Source: Bugula neritina
Lineage: Eukaryota; Bryozoa; Gymnolaemata; Cheilostomatida; Bugulidae
Length of the DNA stretch: 64,000 nt
Direction of reading: 5' to 3'
Assembly: GCA_964035545.1 (NCBI GenBank)
Contig: OZ037765.1
Location: 32,129,504-32,193,503, forward strand
The translations under genes were made by a program, and so were the position numbers. The notes below the pieces were generated by a model that worked only from the letters and a program-made list of their open reading frames with translations, searched no databases and was not told where the DNA came from. This document shows, in pieces, positions 1 through 17,500 of this stretch (positions are counted from its first letter, which is position 1; every line of letters starts with the position of its first letter).

Positions 1-32
1 AGATCTGTATCATTTCATATTTTGATTTGTAG

Positions 33-4949
<4,917 letters not shown>

Positions 4950-5024
4950 TTATCTCCACCTACTCATCAAATCCTAGAGTTAATATATTATTACTAGATC
5001 AATCATGTACCTTAACTATTTAAC

Positions 5025-5030
5025 TTTATT
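5025..5030 (-). terminator. Possible poly(A) signal of ROBO
   Basis: TTTATT on the + strand reads AATAAA on the minus strand, about 555 bases past the ROBO stop. If used, the ROBO and PAPSS 3' UTRs overlap tail to tail in 4950-5585. That interval otherwise shows only AT-rich sequence and no coding signal. Confidence 0.3.
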
Positions 5031-5051
5031 TCACCAATTTATATTATATTG

Positions 5052-5057
5052 AATAAA
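5052..5057 (+). terminator. Poly(A) signal AATAAA of PAPSS
   Basis: AATAAA lies about 100 bases after the PAPSS stop, with a second AATAAA-like hexamer shortly downstream. No other gene on this strand could use it. The cleavage site is not visible. Confidence 0.6.
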
Positions 5058-5585
5058 AATATATAATAAATTTATACAATAATAAATGTAAGTAGATTTA
5101 AATTATGCGTTTAGTTTTCGAAATACCATCTATGTAAACTCTTATTGCACACGCATTCAATGTATACACAGAATCCAGCACAGAACAAACAATAAAGACT
5201 TTACACCAAGTGCGTGTAGAATAAATAAGGGACTGTACAAGTCATAAAAGTGGAATACATAGAATACATAGACTAAGTTCCAGTATTTACAATAAACTAG
5301 CCTGAGTACTGTGAGCAGAGATATTTGACCTCAAGCTAATGCAAGCCCAAACAAAAAAATCTGGCAAAATTATTAAATTAATATAAATATGGCAAGTTGA
5401 AATAATACAGTAAAAATATTAAATTAGTAACAAAACTTAGAAAACATGGATCTAGAAATGCAAAGTTTGTTACCCACAGTTTGACTGTGAGAACAGTATT
5501 CATAGAACATGTATTATGACTGGCAGTCTGGCATAGCTACTGCAACCAAACTATAATAATAGTGGTAGAGATTGTCGAGGAGTTG

Positions 5586-8500
5586 TTACACCTTGTCATG
5601 GGAAATCTCTTCTTGCTCCACTTGCACAGCAAGGCTTTTAGTTGATTCTAGAATAGAACACAAGTTATTAATAGAAATCTCTGCTATTATTCTTCAGTTA
5701 TACATGTACCAGCATATCTCTATACACACTAGTATAGCTCTAGGTACAGCATTCAAGATGAAACATGAAAGATGAGAAAATTCATGATGATAATGGTAGC
5801 AAGAAATAGAGCATTCATAAGTTAGTTTAGGTTGACACAATTTACCAGTAACAGCAGTGTGTGTGTTGGACATACAATAGATATTCTATCTTCAACAAAC
5901 TTACTTGGTTTGGAGTTCATCTGTTTCTTTCGCTGAGACTTAGGATACGGTTTCCTAGGCACAAACACCACACTGCTGTCTGTACTGTAGCCATTGTATG
6001 GACTAGAAGATCGAATAGGAAGCTGCTGAGCTCGCTGTCGACGCTTTTGCCGCTGTCGACCTGCAACACAAACATACATCACTTTTACTACATTTACTAC
6101 ATGTACTACTACTACTAGTACTACTACTACTACTACTAGTAGTACTAGTACTACTACTGATACTACTACTGATACTACTACTACTACTACTAGTACTGCT
6201 GCTATTACTGCTACTGCTGCTACTTTTACTACATGTACTACTACTACTACTACTAGTACTACTACTACTACTACTACTGCTACTACTAGTACTACTACTA
6301 CTACTACTACTACTACTAGTACTACTACTAGTACTACTACTACTAGTACTACTACTAATACTACTACTAATACTACTACTCACCAGATTTGCTGTCTTCA
6401 CTTCCTGAACGAGACTGGGCCGCAGCCTCCACAGAGCTAGCTGCTGATCCTTGTTCTCCAGCTAACATCGGGGTCTCCTCTTGCCCCTCCCCACCTTCTT
6501 CTTCCTCTTCCTGTTCACCTGTAACAGTTCAGAGAGTTGTATGACACAAAATCACCACAAAACAGACAACGAGAACTGACCAAATAGCATACGTAACACA
6601 GTACCTGCGCGAGACATTACCTGCGTGCTGGAGGTGATGCTGAAGGTTGTGGGCGTGGTTAGGGTCCCATATCATGGACCAGTGCTGGTCTCCCCAAGGC
6701 TCGTCATACTCTGTGTGTTCTGCACAGGACATGCACAGCTCCTGGGACTGCTCGGAGGAGGGGAGAGAGTGGTGTCTGCCGGCGAGAGACCCCTGGGAGT
6801 TGGTGTGAGCCAGAAGGGTGGCCTGCAGGTGGGCGGGCACCGAGTGCGGGTGGTGCTGCATAGTGTGGTGCGAAGTGATTGGCTGCGGGCTCCTCGTCTG
6901 CTGCAGAGAGCGAGGAACTCCGCCGTATAGACTGTGGTCCACGGCACACTCAAAGTGAGGCTCAGCGTAGTCATGTGAGTCACTGCTGTGGCCGTGCGGC
7001 GAGCAGACGTTATACGGCTGGAAAGGATGTCCGCAGTCACCTCTTGGCATGCTGGGATACGTAGTCTGATATTCGTTATTAGCAGCGTACGAGTGCATGT
7101 ACGGCAGGCTAGGGTTATATATACGACCTTGATTATCCAACATGTACTGCTGAGGGGGGCGCCCGGTACCCGTCCCGACTCCCGGGGTATTGTGGTGGTA
7201 GCCTCGGTGACATGTGTTACAGTGAGCCGGGCCCATCCTTGGCATCGTGCCAAGTGTAGGTCGCATAGAGCCGAGAGACGGAGCGTGGTGTCTCAGGAGA
7301 GGTTGGTGCGTGACGCCCTGAGGCGGAGGATATAACGGTGGTGGAGGTAACATGTCATTAAATGAAGGGAGTACGGGTGGTGATGCACGCTCCCCGCTGC
7401 TGTTACTGATAGCCCCAGTTCTGCCGGCGTTATTGTCTGTGCAGCTCGACTCGCTGCCGTGATGCAGCATGTTGACGTTGAGTGTGGCGTGAGGACTCTC
7501 CTTCGGTATTGCCGTCTCATCCTACAGAAGATAATATACCTGGATATGTACAATACAGAGGACAGCGTGCTGACTGTAGCCTTAGGAACACTTGACCACA
7601 TTGATAAGCAGAATCTAATCACCAAACACACCCGCACTAACACAGAGTAAAGTATAGAGGAACCCAAACTAAAGGAATGAATAAGTCAACTTCAAAGCTT
7701 AGAATATAACACTCAATACACATTGAAATGGCAGACAGCTCGATGACTCATATCACTTGTAAATCTCCTAATTTCAAGATATGCTGCATATAATATGGCA
7801 ATACTGACCCTATCAGGCATATTGTTCAGTATCATAGTTGTAGCGTAAGGTCCAGATGACATTGTGTCAGCCTTGTTATAAAATGCCTTCATTTCCGCCT
7901 CATCGTAGTTGTCCATGTTGTGCTGCGCTTCGCTAAAGCTAGCCTGAAATCTCATGTTAGCCTCAGCTCCGGGTGGCGACATCGACTGCGGGTGGCCGAC
8001 TGATGGGTGATGTGAATCTGAAAAAAATAGCCTCCACAGCTTATACATACAATTATAGAAACTAGACACTGGTGATTGAAAGAGAAAATAAGGAATTATC
8101 CCCACACTGTGTTGAAAGTTTTTCAAATCAAATATTGGTAGCTTGATTATTCAGAGTTCCCTTAGATTTTAAGAAAACATACAAATTAAGAGAAAAAAAC
8201 TGTCAAACGATGCAATTTTCCAGTAATTCCAGTTCGCCACATTGCTAGATGAAATCAACATGGCGGGCAGAAACAACATACACAGTGTGACCAAGCAATA
8301 CCGCGTGTACATCAGAGAGATGCGTGTGCACTAAAGTAACTCACTTTGACGGTGGTCAAGTTGGTACTGTACAAAGAGGCCATTTGAGGTGGCTGGTTCA
8401 AGTGGAACTGCAAGCAAAGAATCTCAGTGCTAACATAAATCATGCAGAAGCTACATGCTGTCGCTGCCCAGTAACAGACAGAATATACGTTCTTAGCAGA

Positions 8501-11500
8501 GTAAATGATAACACAGTCATGCAAAACACAAAGAAACGGTGAAGCAATGATTGAGTTTTCTTAATGAACTTGATACACAAACTCTTCTATCTCAAGTCCT
8601 TAAGTCACTTCCAATTTGCAGTAAATTTCAGTCACAAAAATCAAAAAGTTGAAACAAAGAGCTTTACAACAGACTTGGCGCATAGACGGTGACAGGACAG
8701 CGTGACGGTGGTTTACCTGTGACGATGTCTCCGTCCACCGACTCTTTGGTAGCTTTCAGGTGAGCCCGGTGTCTTCTGCACATGCATATAATGATAATAC
8801 AGATAGTGACCCACAGGAGTCCCCCCAGACCCCCTATCAGGGCGTGTTTCCACAGTGTCTCAGTGTCTTTTTGAGCTGCCACTAAAACAGAATGACATAA
8901 AGATTACAGTCATGCCAGAGGGAATTAATATGAGTTGTCCACTCTTTGTAATAATGCCATCATAAGAAAACTGCATTATATTACAATAATATTATAACTA
9001 TGATATATTGTGATAGAGAGAATGTGATGGTATATTAGGAAAGTTGCCAAGTTAGAAGCATAAATTCTTATCTCTTATTAGCATAAGTTTAGTTACGATT
9101 ATCACAACAAGTTAACATTCCTATTTCATAGTGAAAAAGAAGTAAAATATTAATTTTTAATTCATTGAGTGACCTTATTATAGCAGCAGATGCCATATTG
9201 TAGCAGACGGGATGATCTTTTAGGAAGTTCAGACACCGCCCAGTGATAAAACCAAACCCTCAAATACGTCACACAAAAAACACACTAAAAACATGAAAAC
9301 TCACGCTTTGCGTCGAGAGACCACATGGTGCTGGTAGGACCAACGCCGGCTCGCGTGGAGGCAGCCACCCCTATCCTATACACTGTGTTTCTGTTGAGGT
9401 TCTCTAAGGCTACATTCGTTATGTTAGCAAACACAGGAAAATCTCTGCTCAACTGCGGGTCCTCAGCTTTGCACACAATCTGTAAAAATAGAACTCAAGC
9501 TATTTTGTTTCAGAATTTGGAGTTGTCTTACCGTAGACAATGTTTAGCTTAAGGAGTATAAATGCCTGTTAGTTCCAGTTAATGCCACCAAATACATAAT
9601 ACTGCTCCTCTATTTCATTAATAACGAGACGAATACTCATTACCGACAGACCAATCACGAGTTTCATGAGACAGACTGGCATAGAATGACACGAAACTCG
9701 AGCAACTCACCACATAGCCTGTGATCACACCGTTCTGGTGGCTTAGTTTAGGAGGATCCCAGCTAACTTGAACAGTGTTGGCATCTATCTCTTTGACCTT
9801 GACTGAGAGGGGAGGTCCAGAGGGCACTGTAATGATTACAGTATATATTACATGTAATATGTATTTCACATTATGTTACAAGATGTACTACATAACATAT
9901 TACAAGTTATATCATATAAAATATTACATAGTATATTACATATTATATTACAAGTTATATCATATAAAATATCACATAATATATTACATATTATATTACA
10001 AGTTACATCACATAATATATGTGACCTGGCACCACAAAACAAGGGATGTAGATGAAATATTGAAAACCTAGTTATTACTATGGAGTGATAGAGCAGACTT
10101 TCTCAAACATTTTGCACTTTATTTGAAGTCTCTAGCATAAATAGAACTCGAGATATCAGTATTTGAAAACTTTAACGTTTTTAGAATTTCTAAATTACTG
10201 TTTCGAGAAAATCGCGTTTAAAGTTGGCAACTCTAGAATAAGTTGAGAATTATTTGTTTACAATTTACAAGCCTTAGCAACGGGTCTTTGTATAGAAGAA
10301 ATAGTGACAAATTTGGTATCAAAATAATTGTGAAAGTTTGGGCTTTCTGTTAAACTAAATTTCATGCTGCCTCAACATAAAATTAGGTCAAATATGGCCG
10401 CCAAACTTTTTGTCTAATTTATTTGTCAATTCGCTTTTTACTTTGTTTAATGGTTGAAAGGTTTAACAATTCTAGCAAAGAAGAGGATGTTTCAGCAAGT
10501 TTGTGTGTTGAGATATTAAAATTAAGCATCCAAGTCAGCAGGAAGTGATATAAAACAAAATGGCAGCTGCTTCCTCTTATACATTGAATATCTCCCTTTC
10601 CTCTAATATATCGTGTAATATATCAAACTGCAGCTATTGAGCTGTGCTGTTTCATAATTATTGCTTAAACATCGTAAGCATCCAGGTTATTTTGATAAAA
10701 TCAATTACTGTTAATTAAAAGATCATACTTTTTTAGTAGCATTCACAAAATATATACAAAAAATCTCAACTCAATATACCAGAAAAAATGAATTAAAATA
10801 TATGTGTTAATAGCACTGATATTGACGTGACCGTGGCACATGAAAAATCTGAAAAAAGAGTTGTCTTCTTTTTTTCTATATTAATATATAGAGCTTGTCG
10901 TGAAAATAAAGATTTTTTTAAAAAAATATTGTGACCCTCTGGTAACTTCCTGAATTTAGAAAATTAGCTCATATATTTCTTTTCATGTGGACAACAGCTC
11001 ACTTTTTTTTAATTTATTTTGAAGCTCTTTTCGTAAAAAATAATCAAAAGTAAAAAATCCAAAATTTTTACAAATTGGTTCGGGGCTTGACGTGAAAGGC
11101 ATTTGGACGAAGATGTCAAGGTCACCATTAATAAATTTATTTCATCACAATTCACAATACTGCACGGAAAGTTAATGAAGTGAGCTGAAAATTAGGTTGC
11201 TAGCATATTGATATACATTATATTGATTGTTGCAGTATTATTTTTTAAATTTGTTTTGTTATCAGTTATGTTTAACTTCTTCATAGAGCTGCTGTTAGAC
11301 TAAGAGTAAGACATAATATTAGCAACAATGATAATAATAATATTTATATTAAATTAAAATTATTATTAAATTCACGGTGAAGTATCACTATCACTATGAG
11401 TATGAGTATCGTATAAATTAATTATGAGTATGAGTATCACTATGACATTTACTCAATCAATGATTGACTATTACTATGAATATGGCTTCTAATTCTTGTA

Positions 11501-14500
11501 ACTTTTGACTATGACGATGCTGATAAGTGATACTCATACTGATAGTGATAATCACTGCCAGCCCAAGTCTCATACTCATAGTGATACTATTAGTATTAAT
11601 AATTAGTATTACTATTAGTACAACTACTAGTATTACTCATAGTTCTGATAATGATGCAGATGATAGTTTTAAAAGTTCTACTTCTACTTTTATAGTAAGC
11701 TAGATTGTATATGTTGAGCTCTACTCATTTTTTACTACTAATTTGCTAATACTAATAGTAATACTAATAATAGTTATAGTTGTTATAATGATAGTAATAC
11801 TAATAGTAATAATAACTATTTCAATTTGATAATTTATGTTTTATAACAGCATTATCGCTTATCATTTACATTGGTTCATAATATGCTTATTTTAATTTTG
11901 CTTTGTGTGTTTTGTCATGTTGTAAATTTAAGTTCGTATGGTTATTTAATGAACTAGAGAACTAGCCAAATGTTATGTAACGGTTGCAGTAATTTACTAT
12001 AAACTCAGTGAAATTTAAAACCTAATTGATATTACTATGACATTGATTGTACAGAGGTAGCTAAAATATACATTAAATTACCAATAATTTTAATTTGCCA
12101 ATACACTATGAGTAGAACAATCAAATGCAATGATAGAAAATTAATTAGTCATAGCAGCCCGTTGCTTGAGGAACATTGAGCTACAGGTCTAAAATGATGT
12201 AGTTTTGTGATCCCTTATATAACAAAATAATTTTTTCAAACTGGTTTAATACTTTTATTATAAACACGCTTATCAAAGTAACATGTTTTTGATGTATATT
12301 CTATTAAAAAAGCAATCACATCAGGTTTTCAATTTGTATGTTGTACAAAGTTTATTATGGTGACAAGTTACTAAATTATATGGTTCAGCTTTGTAAAGTA
12401 AAGCTGATAAAATAAAAACAATTATGTGATTGTTTTACTGCTATATATTAAATTTAAATGAGTTGAATAATATCCTAGTGCAGTGAATTAGATATTTTTT
12501 TAGCTTTGGTACACCTGTTTGTTATAGGCTAACATTCCACCAATAGAAGAATGGTGCAAGTAGAAGAAATTTCAGGCGCAGAAAGCTAAGGAGCAGTCAG
12601 AATGCTGCCAGAGTTGTGAAGAGGCACTTGAAAAAGCTGAATTTTAATAATGACATGAAATTCGTAACAGATCACCCTGGTGTATTTGAACTGACATGGC
12701 CAGCAGAGTTCTCGAAGTCACATACAACAGCTATTTACATCATCATGGTTAGCTTAAATTTAATTCCTATATCAGTCTCTAATATATAGTTTGATATCTG
12801 CTGTAAATTTGCTTAAGGAGCATACACATAACCAAAACTGAGTTACACTATAGTATTTGTTCTTGAATATATTTACCAAGATAAGTAGATTTGCTAATTC
12901 ATTAACAGTAAAATTATAATGATACAACAATTTTTCTTTTAGATGATTCAATCAATAACACAAGACACTACAACATGGTTTTGCAGTTATAGAGTATTAA
13001 TTTTCTGGCTCTTTCCAAATCTTCATAGAAGGCAAAGAAAACCACTGTCAGCTTGCCTTTATAACTAAGTGCACGCGTCTTCCACCTACAGATGATGATA
13101 AACAATTTGCTGGTGTGGAACTTTCTAATTTTGTTCACAATGAAGATAGATTATAGGACATTATTCTTTATGTAAAGATTGTCAAGTTTTGTTATAATTA
13201 AGAACAGTTTTAGTTTCAATAAATCGGTTCAACATTATGGACATCATTGCACAAGCATTTTAATCTTTACTATCTACAAAGGTATCTGATGGACTACTTG
13301 AAAATACAAAACTATGCTCCAGATACACAATGAACTGACCAGCAAAGTTAAAATGAGTTGGAGATGTAGAACATAATATCTTGTTCAAGGCTTTTCCCTG
13401 CTGTTGGAACCTTCTACTTCAGAACACTGAATTGAACAAATGTATGAAACTTTGCAAACAATAATAATGTGAAATTAGTTGCTAAGTATTACATTGCTAA
13501 TAAATACAGCATTGTGTAATGTTTTATTTAATTTTTTTTGAGCCATTTGATCTATAGGCCTGCATAGTATTTACTATATTATAACTAATAAATTGCAGAC
13601 ACATTATGTCAGACCAGTTTCCATTTAAATAGAATCGTGTAGGCTATCAAATTTGTAGAAGTAAAAAACCGAATTCTTATTGAGTAAAATACTTGCCTTT
13701 TTTTTCATGATGCCTCTACTGCTAAAAAGAGAAGTTTTTATCAATACAGCTCCATCAATCTGTATCCTGATGAAGCTAGTAGTTTAGGAACATTTGTGGC
13801 GGGGAGTGTAGGCTGAGCTGCAGTATAGGAAGAACCCCAACATATGTAATCTATTCAGCGCATTATATGTATATTTATTCAAAAAAGAATTTAGAAAATG
13901 CTTTATGAAGCATGAACAAAGTAAAAATTAATGCTAGTGAAAGTAATATTATTACACCCATTAGAATTACTAGCAGCTATAGCATTAAAATTATGTACTT
14001 TCATAAAAATGTGTCTAATTTATGCTACAAAGTTATTACTGCCAAAGGTTACAAAATTTACCAGTCACATTCATGCAGCTGGCGGAGAATAACTAACTTT
14101 CACATGCAATAAATACAATTAGTAGCTCAATCTAAAACTAATGCGCTATTAAATGTTAGGAGTATAAGTTATAGTTATTCTAAGGAATAATTGCAAAAAA
14201 GGAATTTAACTCTTATTATAATGTAATTATCTTCCAAGATATATTACAACATCACTACTTGGATGCATACAATGTCATATTTATATTGGCATCAACATAA
14301 TTTTCAATAATTTCCAATCTATTAACTTGAGCATTATGATTGTGATTATTTTATAAATAAGGCGATGATTAGGCACTGTTGGTATTTTGGTTCAATTTAT
14401 TAATGGCTGTAACAGGCAGAGTTGTAAATATAATGGATATATCAAAATTCCAATGGGTATAGTACTCTAACACAACATTGATACTAATAATTGTAGCCAC

Positions 14501-17500
14501 TTACTCTTAGAGTTAGTGAATAATGATACAGTCATAACAATCTGAATTTCAATCAGCATTAGAGATAGGCTGACTGCTTTATAATATTATAGTTATGTCA
14601 AATTGAATTTATTCACTATAACTATAAAATTTATGATTATAATTATAAATTAAAATAATTTAAATATTATATAATATATTGATAATTATTGGAATCATAA
14701 TTATATTTATTGTTATGATCATTATGATTATAATTATTTAATATTATCTTTGTTTGTATTTAAAGTTGTTCCTTAAATTTAAAGTTGTTTAAGTTTTATA
14801 AATTTATTATAATTATATTACTGTATAAGTATTGCTATTAGTATTAGTATAATTAAATTATTATAATTTATATTTTATTATTTATATTATTATTTATTTT
14901 ACTTTTTATTTTAAGACCAGCAGTTCAAATTAATACTTGTGTCGTTTGTTTTATATTATAACTTACAAGTATAACTATTAACATAATAATTTTACATTTG
15001 TTATTAGTATTACTATGAATATAAATATTTATATTAATATAAATATAGCTATTGGTATAACTTATACTTATAGTTATAACTAATATTATAAGTATTAGTT
15101 TCGAAACTGATTCTGCTCCGTAACATTAACATACTGATACTGTCATATGATTATCATTATGACTGATAATAGTATTAATAAATATAACCATTGAATATTA
15201 TTAATAATAGTTCACCAATAGGCGACAGTCATAGACTTAGAGTTAGAGTGAGAGTCATAGACATAGTGATAGACTAGTGATACTCATAGTCATACTGATA
15301 CTGTGATTCAGTTTCACTGATTCAGTTACAAATTTTAAAACTTGGTTTTACGTAGACAACTACTAACCTATAATTCATCACAAAACGGTTGAAAATCATC
15401 ATTTACTGCATATTTAAGAGTAATTTTCTGGTAGTGTGGTCGACATGATAATTGAAATTAAAATAGGGAAAATAATTATTTTGTGATTTACAGCAAGTTA
15501 CAAACTAGCGAAATGGAATAGTCCATTTGAAAACAGTCAAATTAGTTACCTTTCTTGATGTTGCGTAGCTAACGTTAGTTATTAGTAGCCGCCCGAAGAG
15601 TAACATTCATGTGATTTGAACTACGAATAACGAGAATCTGTGACAAACCCGCTTCTTAATAACTTTACGCGATATAAACTCACGCTACAATAGGGCTATT
15701 TTGCCATCCCCACGTCAGAATAGGACACGGAGGGCACGCTCGCGGGCAAGTCTGGGCAAGTCCAAGACACCTAATATGACCACTTTTACTTACATTTTTG
15801 TAGTGTTTTCGTATAAGAAATTGGATAAAATGCCGATAAAACAGTTGAAAAGCATGCAAACTTTTGCTCAAATGTAATAAATAACCTGGAAGCTTACCGC
15901 CTTTAATGAATAGAACACTTATAAGAAAATTATTTGACTACTATGAGATCATGCGAGGTTCATTTATAAATATCTTTATAATCTCTAACAGCTACTAAAT
16001 TTAGCAATTGATTTGGCTGAGATGTTCATGTTGAAAATATAAACATAAAATCAGCTATTTGAACTTTTGAGTTTTATTAGGCAATAATATTCACATTTAA
16101 AACACCAAATACATTATTTTAAAAAACCAATTAAATGCAGTAAAAAATCCAGCCTGGATACAACCATTATGCTTGAATTAACTCTTATCAAGAAAAGAAA
16201 ATTAGGTAGCTTCTACGGTTGTTGCAAAGAAGGCACTTATCATCTTTCTACTTCCTAGGTCTTCATAATATGAGTTTACGAAGTATGGACACATAACATC
16301 ATGTATGTGGCAAAAGCTTCATCACTATCATCAGCTGATTTTCTAGCAATTATAGATGCTGCTACTTGACATCCATTCTGCCAATCTACCCATCTATTGT
16401 CTATTCCAGAGCTGCAAGTACAATGTTGACTTTTTTTAAATAACAAAAGGAAACAGTAGCTTGATTAGAAATTATACCCAGTTATATTATAAAAATTTAG
16501 TTGGCTAAACACTCTTGTGGTACTATTATGGCAGCAGTTAATTGTGATCCTGCATTTCATCAACGTTTAAATTTATTGAATTAAACAGAACAATTTAAAT
16601 TAAAAAAATTCTTGATAATTTTCAAGCACATCATTAAAAGACTGCAAACCTTTTTATGAATGAAATAAGCAGAAGCCATAACCTTGCAAGCCAAAATCCG
16701 GAGTGTCTACATTAGAAGTATTAGATTGAAAGGGAGTAGAGTTGTGTAGGTATAAGTCTTCACTCTAATGCCCTCACAAGTCCACTTTCTGAAATGTACA
16801 GAATATCGGATTATTCTATATTAACATAATATTATCAGTAAAATTACACATTATGCACTTGAATATCTAGCATATCTGCAATTGGCAATTTTGAAGCAAT
16901 GTCTTTAGATAACTATTAACCACTCAGGCATTTAATAGAGTAAAAAAGCTAGCTAAGTGCAACTGAATCTATTAAAAACATTTACTATAAAATCAATTTG
17001 AATTCAATAAATTACTTTAAAATATGAATAAATATTTGCTCATCTTATAATAAAATTAAAAAGTTTAGACTATTTATGCATTCAGTTAGTGTTACTACTC
17101 ACTAAATAAAGACTAAAAGTAACTCACTGAAAAACCAAGTCAGTCAACTATAGAATCATCATGAACTCGCATTAATATTTCATCATTATACTCGTTTACA
17201 TTTAGTTACATTTATCATTTCAATTTGGTTAGGCTATAGGTGATGCTTTTATCAATATGAATATGATTATCAATTGAGTTTTGACAGTAACACTAACTGT
17301 AAGCCTGCATAATGTGATAAAGATTTTATCATTATATTTTAAATCAAACTTTGAGCTAATTTAAAAATCACAAAAGGAAGCGGTAGTTTGACTAGTATTA
17401 GTAGGCCTAATATTAATACTAATAGTAATAGTAATCAGTAACTGTATTGACAAAATCTAAGACAGAGGCTAAAAGTTACTAAGACTAAGAGTAAGTCTAA

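Noticed and set aside
6003-6401. Poly-Ser/Thr reading frame
   Set aside because: It is an ACT-triplet microsatellite read in frame; the interval is ROBO intron 18 plus parts of exons 18 and 19.
6625-7335. Several open frames antisense or out of frame to ROBO exon 17
   Set aside because: Shadows of a GC-rich 901-base coding exon; the Robo frame is fixed by in-phase splicing and the CC2 motif.
7459-8542. Open frames around 7459-7650 and 8312-8542
   Set aside because: They overlap exon edges and intron of ROBO and have no domain or splice support.
15680-15871. Minus-strand 63-codon frame with a locally GC-rich segment
   Set aside because: No splice sites, domain or repeated support; composition alone is not enough.
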